A DNA stretch of 13,872 nucleotides. Origin: Clostridia bacterium (GTDB taxonomy: Bacteria > Bacillota > Sulfobacillia > SLMV01). Below, piece by piece: positions 6,794 through 13,872 of this stretch. The notes below the pieces were generated by a model that ran no database searches, was not told the DNA's origin, and saw only the letters and a program-made list of their open reading frames with translations. Location of the stretch: assembly GCA_007133365.1 (NCBI GenBank), contig SLMV01000198.1:1-13872 (forward strand), given 5' to 3'. Position numbers and translations under genes: made by a program. Numbering within the stretch: the stretch's first letter is position 1; every line of letters begins with the position of its first letter.

Positions 6794-7674
6794 GATGATC
6801 GCTCCTCAAGTTCCGATTGATCCGCCGTACCATCCGCTTCTTGTCGCATTCGTCCCAAAAAGGCGCCGCAGCGTTCCAACTGATTTCCGCGGCGAAAGGA
6901 ATAGTGGCGCGTATCAAAATAGGTACCGGTCGGCGGCGCAATAATGGCGGTAGGCAAAACACCCGCCGTCTCAAGACGAGATCGCGCTCCGGCCGCCAAA
7001 TCCAAGCGGACCCGACCATGATTGGAGGGATACACCACCTCGCGCCAATCCGGAAAATTCCGGACGAGGGCGGCCAACACCGGTTGGTCGACCTGATAGG
7101 CATCGCGTTCAATGCAAGGACCAAGCGCCACCCAGCACCGATCCGGCCGAGTCCCATACTTGCGTTGCAACCGTTTAAGGCCCGTTCCGATGATTCCTTT
7201 GATGAGACCGCGCCAACCGGCATGCAAAAGCGCCAACGCCCCGTTTTCGGGGTCGACGATAAAGACGGGAAGGCAATCGGCAAACAGCATCCCCAACAAC
7301 ACGTCGTCGGAAGTTGATAGCATGCCATCGGCAATGGGGCCTAGCCACCAATCGTCGCGCCGGTGCCCCATCGGTTCCCGTACGATGAGTGTGTTCACTC
7401 CGTGGACTTGGCGGACCAACTGGATCTGTTGGGAGACGCCCTCCGGTAACGCCTGCTGCCATCGCCTTCGATTGCAAGCGACGCCCTCGGGTGAATCCTC
7501 CCCGTGGTTTCTCAAATTGAAACCCGGCTGGGCACCTTGATTGCCTTCATTTGTGCGAAGGGTAAAAGCAGCAAAGAACCCTTTGGTTTCGAAGGCGGGA
7601 AGGGCCCAATAATCCACGGATCCCGTGCTTCGAATCTGCCAAGCGAGGCCATCCGCCATGGTTGATCCACTCAC
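6790..7674 (-). CDS. pgeF: PgeF/YfiH/YlmD-family protein (multicopper-oxidase fold, purine nucleoside/peptidoglycan editing)
   Basis: The family is annotated as laccase-domain protein. Members have purine nucleoside phosphorylase/adenosine deaminase activity, and E. coli PgeF removes misincorporated amino acids from peptidoglycan precursors (family knowledge). The 294 residues hold the metal-site motifs RQVHG (His91), FADCLPVF (Cys134), LLHAGWRG (His151), then ALGPCI and the C-terminal RHYSFRRG. The last 25 or so residues are a charged tail. The start is unsure: GTG at 7674 has no good ribosome site, and ATG at 7659 (codon 6) has only a weak GAGTGG 7 nt upstream. It opens the second co-oriented run after a 140-nt non-coding gap. 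Its stop overlaps the yggS TTG start by 4 nt. Confidence 0.93.
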   Translation of the reverse strand: MSGSTMADGLAWQIRSTGSVDYWALPAFETKGFFAAFTLRTNEGNQGAQPGFNLRNHGEDSPEGVACNRRRWQQALPEGVSQQIQLVRQVHGVNTLIVREPMGHRRDDWWLGPIADGMLSTSDDVLLGMLFADCLPVFIVDPENGALALLHAGWRGLIKGIIGTGLKRLQRKYGTRPDRCWVALGPCIERDAYQVDQPVLAALVRNFPDWREVVYPSNHGRVRLDLAAGARSRLETAGVLPTAIIAPPTGTYFDTRHYSFRRGNQLERCGAFLGRMRQEADGTADQSELEERSS

Positions 7675-7814
7675 AATCCGTCAAATGGTCTCCCCGACCC
7701 GAAAGAACGCCATGATTGAGCGGCTCGGTATCATCCTTTACCTAGCGTTTCGCCTTCTCGGGCGATCGGGGTATCTGCATCAGAGCCCGAAGGGTTGCGG
7801 CATCGAATCATCCG
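7675..7814 (-). other. Non-coding gap between ftsZ and pgeF
   Basis: The largest gene-free stretch in the minus-strand run (140 nt). Seen on the minus strand: a small hairpin TCGCC-cgagaa-GGCGA (7765-7750) with no U-run after it, so not an intrinsic terminator; and a 17-codon ORF (7734-7681) whose upstream AGG and AAAGG are poorly spaced. No convincing sigma-A promoter was found. In spore-forming Bacillus this position holds spoIIGA, sigE and sigG, which are absent here. The gap may carry a promoter for pgeF-to-divIVA of a type I do not recognise, or an mRNA processing site. Confidence 0.5.
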
Positions 7815-8882
7815 CTATTCATCGGGTCCCGCCTCGCGCCGCAAAAAGGTTGGAATCTCCAGATCCTCTTCGTCGGTCGCAAAGGGCCGTATGTTAAGGC
7901 CTTCAAACCCTTCATCGAGCGTCTTCGCCTTCATACCAAATCCCGTTGCAATCACCGTTACCCGAAGTTCATCTTCGAGTTCTTCGTCAATTGCCGCACC
8001 AAAAATGATGTGGGCATCGTCCTCGGCCACTTGTCGAATAATCTCGGCCGCTTCATTCACTTCCAAAAGCCCCATGGAACTATCGCCGGTGATGTTCAAG
8101 AGCACACCCTTGGCCCCTTCAATCGATGCTTCGAGAAGGGGGCTCGAGATGGCGTTTCGCGCCGCTTCGGCCGACCGGTTTTCGCCGGATGCACTCCCGA
8201 TTCCCATCAGGGCCGATCCCGTCCCCATCATGATGGTCCGGACATCGGCAAAGTCGAGATTGATCAACCCGGGCACCGCGATAAGGTCCGAGATGCCCTG
8301 AACACCCTGTCTCAGCACATCATCCGCAATGACGAAGGCATGGACGATGGACGTCTTCTTCTCAACAATTTTCAGCAGACGATCATTGGGAATGGTGATG
8401 AGCGTGTCGATGGATTCCCGCAGGACATCGACGCCTTCTTCCGCTTGGCGCATGCGGCGATTGCCTTCAAACGAGAACGGCTTGGTCACCACCCCCACGG
8501 TCAACGCTCCCACCGCGCGCGCAGCCTCGGCGAGAATTGGCGAAGCGCCCGTCCCGGTGCCCCCGCCCATACCGGCGGTAATGAACACCATGTCCGCTCC
8601 TTCGAGCATTTTCTCCACTTCTTCGCGGCTCTCCTCTGCGGCTTTTCGTCCCAAAGCAGGATCAGCACCTGCACCCAATCCTTTGGTTACGTTCTGCCCG
8701 ATTTGAAGTTTATGATCCGCCTTGTTCGCCGCCAATGCCTGGGCATCGGTATTAATTGCAATAAATTCGACACCCTGAACCTTCGCCTCGATCATGCGGT
8801 TGACCGCATTATTGCCGCCACCGCCGACGCCGATCACTTTAATGACAGCCAAATCTGGATTATCCATTTCAAGTTCAAGCAA
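7815..8882 (-). CDS. ftsZ: Cell division protein FtsZ
   Basis: Tubulin-like GTPase that polymerises into the division ring. The 355 residues show the GTP-binding start VIGVGGGGNNAVNRM (16-30), the tubulin signature GGGTGTG (106-112), and the T7 catalytic loop NLDFAD (208-213), whose Asp residues complete the active site of the next subunit. The globular core ends near 315. The disordered linker is only about 24 residues, followed by the conserved tail DLEIPTFLRR (340-349), the docking site for SepF or FtsA, and a short acidic end. The start is TTG at 8882: it gives MLELE..., aligned with the known B. subtilis N-terminus, and has AGGGGG about 10 nt upstream; the first ATG would be codon 6. It follows divIB by 82 nt with no ftsA between. 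Confidence 0.98.
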   Translation of the reverse strand: MLELEMDNPDLAVIKVIGVGGGGNNAVNRMIEAKVQGVEFIAINTDAQALAANKADHKLQIGQNVTKGLGAGADPALGRKAAEESREEVEKMLEGADMVFITAGMGGGTGTGASPILAEAARAVGALTVGVVTKPFSFEGNRRMRQAEEGVDVLRESIDTLITIPNDRLLKIVEKKTSIVHAFVIADDVLRQGVQGISDLIAVPGLINLDFADVRTIMMGTGSALMGIGSASGENRSAEAARNAISSPLLEASIEGAKGVLLNITGDSSMGLLEVNEAAEIIRQVAEDDAHIIFGAAIDEELEDELRVTVIATGFGMKAKTLDEGFEGLNIRPFATDEEDLEIPTFLRREAGPDE

Positions 8883-8964
8883 TGCTCCCAGGCCCCCTTT
8901 ACATAGTCAAGTTCTTCGTCCTTTTCAAACAAAATCCTTGTGTCAGAAGGCAATATTACGACCG
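8883..8964 (-). other. Gap between divIB and ftsZ
   Basis: An 82-nt gap where ftsA stands in most dcw clusters. It contains the ftsZ ribosome site (AGGGGG, 8898-8893), a possible weak hairpin CCTT-ctgacac-AAGG just after divIB, and a promoter-like pair TTGAAA (8928-8923), 17-nt spacer, TATGTA (8905-8900). The pair is doubtful because transcription would start inside the ribosome site. No remnant of ftsA coding sequence is visible. Confidence 0.5.
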
Positions 8965-9723
8965 CTAGTTTCCGCACCTGAGGATCGGTCGCTCGGGAAG
9001 ACGAAGATCAACCGTGCAACCTTGGGTTGGCACCCGAATATCGAGAATCTCCTTCAGGGCTTCCACTGCCTCGTCGATTTTACCTTCTTTTTCCGGGAAC
9101 CAGATTTGAGCACCTTCCTCGGTGATCAAGGTGATTCCCCGTTCCGAATGATACAATTCGGAGATCATCGGCGCCAATCCCCCAAGATGCTCTAAACAAT
9201 ACAGCAAACGATTCGAAGACGCGAGCGCCGGCTCTCCTAAGACTAACACCTCGATATCCACTTCCGACAGGACGGGCAGTTCACCCTCGGGCCAGCGGTT
9301 GTCGACGGAAAGGACGACACCCTGGGCATCCACCTCAGCAAAAAGACCGCGGTAGATCAAGACTGCCAACGGTTCCCGTTCGTTGATGTAAACGCGAAGG
9401 CGACCCGGGAAATCACGCTCAAGCAACGCCGACTCAATGCGCGCGTCTCGCTGTAACCGCGCTTTGAGTTCCCCCAATTGAAAGGCAAACATATGTTGAC
9501 CCCTTCGGACATCCAAAAGGGTTTGGATTTCATCCGATCCGATCCGATCCAGCCCCTCGATCTCGAGGGTCTCAAGCCGAAAAAAGTCACTTTGGGCAAA
9601 CGCAAGTGCGCCCCCAATCAAAAGGGCAACAATGAGAATGCCCACCGCCGAACCGCGGCCCATCAATCGCCGACGTTTTGATGGATTTTGCCGTCTTGGC
9701 ACTTGTGTGGCTTGGGCCCTCAT
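8965..9723 (-). CDS. divIB: Cell division protein DivIB/FtsQ
   Basis: Bitopic membrane protein of the septal wall-synthesis complex, working with DivIC/FtsB and FtsL. The 252 residues have a basic cytoplasmic start (about 1-22), one membrane span (about 23-44) and an outer POTRA domain (about 48-118) with FRLETLEIEGLDRIG and DFPGRLRVYINEREPLAVL. The rest is the FtsQ/DivIB beta domain, ending in GAQIWFPEKEGKIDEA and a short C-terminus. An in-frame TTG at 9741 would add six residues, but ATG at 9723 is preferred because it overlaps the murB stop as ATGA, with a G-rich run about 10 nt upstream. The slot after murB fits FtsQ/DivIB. Confidence 0.94.
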   Translation of the reverse strand: MRAQATQVPRRQNPSKRRRLMGRGSAVGILIVALLIGGALAFAQSDFFRLETLEIEGLDRIGSDEIQTLLDVRRGQHMFAFQLGELKARLQRDARIESALLERDFPGRLRVYINEREPLAVLIYRGLFAEVDAQGVVLSVDNRWPEGELPVLSEVDIEVLVLGEPALASSNRLLYCLEHLGGLAPMISELYHSERGITLITEEGAQIWFPEKEGKIDEAVEALKEILDIRVPTQGCTVDLRLPERPILRCGN

Positions 9724-10658
9724 GGCGCATCGGCCCCCCAAATACGAAGTTCCAACTCGAGTTCAACGCCAAATTGCCGTTTAATCGATGCTTTGATACG
9801 ACGAATTAGCGTCATGACATCCGCTGCAGAGGCATGACCGACGTTCACAATGAAATTCGCATGCTCTAACGATACTTCCGCTCCGCCTACTCGACATCCC
9901 TTCCAACCCGCTTTTTCGATGAGACGTCCGGCCGAATCGCCCGGCGGATTCCGAAAGACGCTCCCCGCACTCCGGGAGCGCCAGGGCTGTGAAGCCCGTC
10001 GGGTCAGCACCTGCTCCCGCATGTAGGTCGCGATATCATCGCGGTCGGCTGGACCGAGATGCAATTGGGCGGACAACACCACCAAACGATGCCCTTGTAA
10101 GAAACGAGACGAACGATAACCAAACTCGCAGGCGGTGCGCGAAAACTGGCGGAGCGTGCCGTCGGTTAAATCGAAGGCGCAAACCCGTTCGACGACCTCG
10201 GAAACCGTCCCGTTTTGGGTACCGGCATTCATTGCGATTGCGCCGCCCAATGTGCCGGGAATCCCCGTCAGCGGCTCCAATCCGGTTAGTTGCTTTTTTA
10301 AACAATGAGCCAACAACACCGAGATGGGCACCCCGCCACCCACCTCATATTGATTCGAAAGCCCGGCGATTGGCTGTAGCGGCGGGTGCCACGCCACATC
10401 GGTCGTTTTCACCACCAGGCCCCGCACTCCCGAATCCGCTACCAGCAAATTACTCCCCCGCCCCAAAATATGGCACGGGATGTCATGCCCGGCGGCAACG
10501 CTCAAGATGCGAACCGTCGTCGCCATATCCTTCGGACACACCAACGCATCCGCAGGCCCGCCGATGCCAAACGTCGTATGATTGGCCAACGGCTCGTTTA
10601 TTTTGATCACATCTTTTGTGACCGCACGCAATTGATCTTCATAAGGGACAAGCGCCAT
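9720..10658 (-). CDS. murB: UDP-N-acetylenolpyruvoylglucosamine reductase MurB
   Basis: Cytoplasmic flavoenzyme that uses NADPH to reduce UDP-GlcNAc-enolpyruvate to UDP-MurNAc, the second step of the peptidoglycan pathway. The 312 residues show FAD-binding motifs LGRGSNLLVADSGVRG (65-80) and GIPGTLGGAIAMNAG (132-146), then YRSSRF (181-186). The catalytic serine is Ser233 in AGSVFRNP, followed by AGRLIEKAGWKG and HANFIVN; the C-terminal catalytic glutamate is probably Glu303. The ATG at 10658 has a strong GAGGAGG 8 nt upstream (10667-10673). The start lies 20 nt inside the end of murG, and the stop overlaps divIB as ATGA. murC, often beside murB, is absent. Confidence 0.97.
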   Translation of the reverse strand: MALVPYEDQLRAVTKDVIKINEPLANHTTFGIGGPADALVCPKDMATTVRILSVAAGHDIPCHILGRGSNLLVADSGVRGLVVKTTDVAWHPPLQPIAGLSNQYEVGGGVPISVLLAHCLKKQLTGLEPLTGIPGTLGGAIAMNAGTQNGTVSEVVERVCAFDLTDGTLRQFSRTACEFGYRSSRFLQGHRLVVLSAQLHLGPADRDDIATYMREQVLTRRASQPWRSRSAGSVFRNPPGDSAGRLIEKAGWKGCRVGGAEVSLEHANFIVNVGHASAADVMTLIRRIKASIKRQFGVELELELRIWGADAP

Positions 10659-11775
10659 GAATCGAGCCTCCTCGCGCCTTCCATTTTGAAACGAGATGAC
10701 AAAGGATCGTTGCTAGTGCGTCGGATGATCCCCAGCGGCGACTGGCCTTTGCCATTTGCTGCAATTTCCCCGGTTCCCCAAGAAGCGATGACAACTTACA
10801 CGCCAGCCAATGGCCGCTAAATTCCCCGTCCTCCACCCACTCGGCCGCTTCCGCCAGGGCGAGAGCACAGGCGTTTTGCCGTTGATGATCGTGCGTGACG
10901 TTGGGCGAGGGAACCAAAATGAGCGGCAATCCCACCGCCGTCGCCTCCGCAATCATCATAGCGCCGGCTCGACTCACCAATAGATCGCTGGCGGCCAGCA
11001 ATTCGGGCATGTTCTTTGCATACGGAAGAATCGAAGCCCGATTTGACACCGTCCCAATCCGCGCGATGACGTCCTGATAGTAACGGGGACCGGTGATGAG
11101 AATCACGCGGAGCCCCGGCCAATCCTCTAAGTATTCGTTGATAAACGCTAAGGCGCCCTGGTTGATACGCGCAGCGCCACCACTTCCTCCCACGATCAAT
11201 GCCAGATGCTCGGATGACGCCACTCCCAATGCTTGTCGCGCTTGTTCCGGGGAGATGGAGCCAATATCCGAACGCACCGGGTTGCCGGTCACCAACTGTT
11301 TGTGCCGGGTGTTTCGGGGAAAACCCCGCGATGCCTCTTGACTCGGCAGCAAAATGCTCTCGGCCAATCGACTCAACCAGCGATTGGCGACCCCGGGATA
11401 AATGTTTTGTTCCTGAATGATGGTCGGAATTCGCATCAACTGCGCCGTGAGTACCACCGGCACCGAGACGTATCCGCCGGTGCCAACCACCAAATCCGGT
11501 CCAAACTCCCGTAGCAGCCGACGTGCCCTCATCATGGACCGGGCCAAAAGCCCCATGCTTCGAAGCAAGCGGAGCGGACGCCGCCCCACCAATCCTTCCA
11601 CGCGAAGGGCCTCAAAAGGAATGGTCGTCGTCGGTAATACGCATGATTCAAGTCCGCGTTCGCTTCCGACGTAAAGGACACGCGCCCGGGGAATTCTTTC
11701 CATCACCCCATGTGCAATGCTAAGCGCGGGATATAGATGTCCTCCGGTTCCGCCTCCGGTAATGATGAGTTTCAA
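10639..11775 (-). CDS. murG: UDP-GlcNAc--lipid I N-acetylglucosaminyltransferase MurG
   Basis: Peripheral membrane GT28-family enzyme that adds GlcNAc to lipid I to make lipid II. The 378 residues carry the acceptor-side glycine loop GGGTGGHLYPAL (7-18), a second loop VVGTGGYVSVP (96-106), EQNIYPGVANR (122-132), the central GGSGGAARIN (196-205), and the UDP-GlcNAc site SRAGAMMIAEATAVGLPLI (268-286) with HDHQ..NA (295-302). The start is TTG at 11775: no ATG lies before the first motif, and GGGGAGG stands 11 nt upstream at 11787-11793. The gene follows ftsW by 27 nt and its end overlaps murB by 20 nt. Confidence 0.97.
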   Translation of the reverse strand: MKLIITGGGTGGHLYPALSIAHGVMERIPRARVLYVGSERGLESCVLPTTTIPFEALRVEGLVGRRPLRLLRSMGLLARSMMRARRLLREFGPDLVVGTGGYVSVPVVLTAQLMRIPTIIQEQNIYPGVANRWLSRLAESILLPSQEASRGFPRNTRHKQLVTGNPVRSDIGSISPEQARQALGVASSEHLALIVGGSGGAARINQGALAFINEYLEDWPGLRVILITGPRYYQDVIARIGTVSNRASILPYAKNMPELLAASDLLVSRAGAMMIAEATAVGLPLILVPSPNVTHDHQRQNACALALAEAAEWVEDGEFSGHWLACKLSSLLGEPGKLQQMAKASRRWGSSDALATILCHLVSKWKARGGSIHGACPL

Positions 11776-11802
11776 CGTCCCCTTCGCCTCCCCGATTCCA
11801 AT

Positions 11803-12948
11803 CTAGTCGCCCGTTTTCGAGAAAACGCGCGCATGGCGCGATATATTCAGCAAAATACCCAATGCGATCATGCTGACCATCAACGATGAACCGCCATAAC
11901 TGATGAGCGGGAGCGGAATCCCGGTCACCGGAAGGACGGAAGTCACCACCCCAATATTGATGACCGCCTGTAAGACGATCATAAGCGTGATCCCGGTAGC
12001 CAACAAACTTCCGAACGTATCGGGCGCTCGCGCCGCAATATCCAATCCGCGCCAAAGCAAGACGGCAAACAAGAGGATGACGACACCGGCGCCGATTAAG
12101 CCCAATTCCTCGCCGAGCACCGCAAAGATAAAGTCCGTATGCTGCTCCGGCAGATAGAGATACTTCTGTCGACTGGCACCGAATCCCAGGCCAAACAGGC
12201 GTCCGGAGCCCAAGGCATAAAGACTTTGAATGCTGTGAAATCCGGTATCCAATGGATCGGCCCACGGGTCCAAAAAGGCCACCAGACGCCGGAGGCGGTA
12301 CGGTTCACGAATCACCAGGGAATAAACCACCGGAAGACTCAAAATGCCCAGACCCAAAAGATGAAGAAGCGGTGCGCCGGCAGCAAATATCAAGAGAAAC
12401 CCAACACCCAAAATCATCACGGCGGTCCCTAAATCGGGCTGGAGCATGACCATCGCCGCGATGGCGACAATGATCACCAAATAGGGCAGCACTCCTTGAC
12501 CAAATTGGCGTGATTTCCCCGGTACCCGGCAAAACCCATGGGCCAAATAGATGACCAAGCACAATTTAATGAGCTCGGCCGGGCTAATAAAGATCGGCCC
12601 CAGGGCAAAGGCGCGCTGCGATCCGCGCGCAACCACCCCGATCCCCGGAATCAACGTCAAAGCCAACAAGCCCATCCCCACCACCAACAAGACCCGAGCA
12701 TAACGCCGATAAATCCCGTAATGGACATATTGCGTTACCACCAGAAGAAGGGTGCTGAAAAAGACCCACACCGCCTGTCGGCGGAAGAAATAAAAGCTAT
12801 CCCCAAACCACACCTGGGCCGTATAACTGCTGGCGCTGAACACCATGATCAAGCCGATGCCGACCAGGGCAAAGATGCTGACCAACAAAAGACCGTCCGG
12901 GGGTCTGGGTTTGCGCAGTCCGGTTGTGGGTCGAGACCGTCGGGTCAT
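11803..12948 (-). CDS. ftsW: FtsW, SEDS-family septal peptidoglycan glycosyltransferase
   Basis: Polytopic membrane enzyme that polymerises lipid II at the septum with its partner class B PBP. The 381 residues contain about ten membrane segments and SEDS signatures: LQPDLGTA (169-176), FHSIQSLYALGSGRLFGLGFG (in two parts, 237-257), EQHTDFIFAVLGEELG with the putative catalytic Asp272, and PLPLISYGGSS (345-355). The frame is open upstream to 13038, but ATG at 12948 is the better start: it overlaps the mraY stop as ATGA and has GAGGTG 7 nt upstream (12956-12961). The position between mraY and murG favours FtsW over the paralogues RodA and SpoVE. murD, which usually separates mraY and ftsW, is missing. 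Confidence 0.95.
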   Translation of the reverse strand: MTRRSRPTTGLRKPRPPDGLLLVSIFALVGIGLIMVFSASSYTAQVWFGDSFYFFRRQAVWVFFSTLLLVVTQYVHYGIYRRYARVLLVVGMGLLALTLIPGIGVVARGSQRAFALGPIFISPAELIKLCLVIYLAHGFCRVPGKSRQFGQGVLPYLVIIVAIAAMVMLQPDLGTAVMILGVGFLLIFAAGAPLLHLLGLGILSLPVVYSLVIREPYRLRRLVAFLDPWADPLDTGFHSIQSLYALGSGRLFGLGFGASRQKYLYLPEQHTDFIFAVLGEELGLIGAGVVILLFAVLLWRGLDIAARAPDTFGSLLATGITLMIVLQAVINIGVVTSVLPVTGIPLPLISYGGSSLMVSMIALGILLNISRHARVFSKTGD

Positions 12949-13872
12949 AGAAGAACACCTCGATATCCCCAAAACGCCGCGCCAACACATAATAGATGAA
13001 ACAGCCAAAACACCTGCACGACCCGTTTTTCGTGCCAACCCTTTAATTCAAAATGGTGGTGTAACGGGCTCATCAGCAACAACCTGCGCCCGCGGCTAAT
13101 TCGAAAGTAAACCACCTGGATCATCACCGAAAGGGTCTCGATGACGAATAGACCGCCGACCAAAACCAAAAATAGTTCCGTCTTGGTAAAAATGGCCAGT
13201 CCGGCCAACAACGTGCCCAAGGTCAGAGAACCGGTATCCCCCATGAACGCCCGGGCCGGAAATATATTGTGATAGAGAAACCCCACACAGGCCCCCATCA
13301 AACCCGCCGAAAATAGCGAGATGGGAAGTTGCTGCTGCAAAAGTCCCACCCAAACGAAAAACGCGAGGGAAATCGCCACGCCGCCCCCGGCCAATCCATC
13401 CAAGCCATCGGTCAAATTGACGGCGTTGGCAGTTGCAGCAACCAGTAATGCGGAAAAGAGCGGATAGGCGCGCCCGACATCGATCACAGCGGAAAAACCC
13501 GGGATTACTAGCTCGGTCGAAAGGCCAAATCCCTCGACGGCCCAAATGCCCAGCACCAAGCCTAATAAGAATTGGATTCCCAATTTGTTTCGTGCCCGAA
13601 TCCCCAACGGACGATCCAATATCACCTTCAAATAGTCATCCCAAAACCCCAGAGCAAAGGCCGCCCCCACGGCAGCGAACAAAGCCCCGATTTCGGCCAC
13701 CTTGGGAAGCAACAACACCAGCACCCCTGCCGCTAGGAAGATGCCAATTCCGGCCATCGTCGGCGTACCCGCTTTGGACAGATGCCGCTCGGGTCCCTGA
13801 TCACGCACCCGTTGGCCCCATTTCCATCGTTTCAAAAGGGGCAACAACAAGAAAATGCCGCCGGCACTCACA
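12945..13872 (-). CDS. mraY: Phospho-N-acetylmuramoyl-pentapeptide transferase MraY (start beyond window end)
   Basis: Polytopic membrane enzyme that moves phospho-MurNAc-pentapeptide from UDP to undecaprenyl phosphate, giving lipid I. The 308 visible residues include VRDQGPERHLSKAGTPTMAG (partial signature, 22-41), the catalytic FWDDYLK with Asp78 and Asp79 (window numbering), NLTDGLDGLAGG, FMGDTGSLTLG and PLHHHFELKGWHEKRVVQVFW near the end. Compared with family members about 15-20 residues are missing at the N-terminus, so a GTG at 13871 is probably not the true start and the frame likely continues outside. The stop overlaps the ftsW ATG by 4 nt. Confidence 0.96.
   Translation of the reverse strand, partial: VSAGGIFLLLPLLKRWKWGQRVRDQGPERHLSKAGTPTMAGIGIFLAAGVLVLLLPKVAEIGALFAAVGAAFALGFWDDYLKVILDRPLGIRARNKLGIQFLLGLVLGIWAVEGFGLSTELVIPGFSAVIDVGRAYPLFSALLVAATANAVNLTDGLDGLAGGGVAISLAFFVWVGLLQQQLPISLFSAGLMGACVGFLYHNIFPARAFMGDTGSLTLGTLLAGLAIFTKTELFLVLVGGLFVIETLSVMIQVVYFRISRGRRLLLMSPLHHHFELKGWHEKRVVQVFWLFHLLCVGAAFWGYRGVLL

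Noticed and set aside
7681..7734. 17-codon minus-strand ORF in the ftsZ-pgeF gap
   Set aside because: Too short to judge; the AGG upstream is weak and the AAAGG touches the ATG. Kept only as a note on the gap.
8010..8906. 298-codon open frame on the plus strand opposite ftsZ
   Set aside because: It mirrors the highly conserved ftsZ codons, has no recognisable domain and no fitting ribosome site; such shadow frames are common in GC-rich genes.
8900..8928. TTGAAA, 17 nt, TATGTA as an ftsZ promoter
   Set aside because: The -10 matches only three of six bases, and transcription would begin inside the ftsZ ribosome site.
9532..9550. Tandem ATCCG repeat (three and a half copies)
   Set aside because: It lies in the conserved DivIB POTRA coding region and is explained by codons for an Asp-Arg-Ile-Gly-Ser-Asp stretch.
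9989..10606. 205-codon plus-strand frame opposite murB
   Set aside because: Arg/Pro-rich composition typical of antisense shadows; murB is intact in the opposite frame.
12949..13038. 30-residue N-terminal extension of FtsW
   Set aside because: It would overlap mraY by about 94 nt; the ATG at 12948 has a better ribosome site and an ATGA overlap.
1..13872. tRNA or rRNA genes, CRISPR arrays, insertion sequences, defence islands
   Set aside because: None seen: the window is nearly filled with recognisable housekeeping genes and no repeat arrays or transposase motifs appear.

Overview
The window is a housekeeping chromosome segment from a Gram-positive bacterium of the Bacillota (Firmicutes). 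The evidence is the set of division genes: a DivIB-type FtsQ, SepF, YlmG and DivIVA lie next to FtsZ in the ylm order known from Bacillus. Base composition is moderately GC-rich. Eight of the fifteen protein genes appear to start at GTG or TTG. A Sulfobacillus-like lineage would fit, but the sequence alone does not settle the genus.

Layout. Almost everything is on the minus strand, so transcription runs from the right end to the left. From 13872 down to 8965 there is a compact cell-wall and division (dcw) block: mraY (cut by the window end), ftsW, murG, murB, divIB/ftsQ. Joints are overlaps or a gap of at most 27 nt. ftsZ follows after 82 nt. After a 140-nt non-coding gap comes a second tightly coupled run: pgeF (ylmD), yggS (ylmE), sepF, ylmG, divIVA, an Asp/Glu-family racemase and a YtcJ-like amidohydrolase. 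This run ends at an intrinsic terminator at 2379-2405. An mgtE magnesium transporter gene lies alone on the plus strand, convergent with the amidohydrolase. Divergent from mgtE, lspA and the start of an rluD-type pseudouridine synthase gene run off the left end.

How the genes work together. MraY and MurG make lipid I and lipid II, FtsW polymerises lipid II at the septum, and MurB supplies UDP-MurNAc precursor in the cytoplasm. FtsZ forms the ring, SepF anchors it to the membrane, DivIB belongs to the septal synthase complex, and DivIVA marks curved membrane. YlmG, YggS and PgeF are conserved companions of this cluster. LspA matures lipoproteins and the RluD-like enzyme modifies 23S rRNA.

What stands out is mostly what is missing or swapped. 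murD and murC are absent between mraY and murB, and ftsA is absent between divIB and ftsZ. No sigE/sigG genes lie between ftsZ and the ylm run. The ylmH and ileS positions around divIVA are empty; a racemase translationally coupled to divIVA, an amidohydrolase and mgtE lie between divIVA and lspA instead. I found no RNA genes, CRISPR arrays, insertion sequences or defence system. The most interesting hypothesis is a D-amino-acid function wired into the DivIVA operon.
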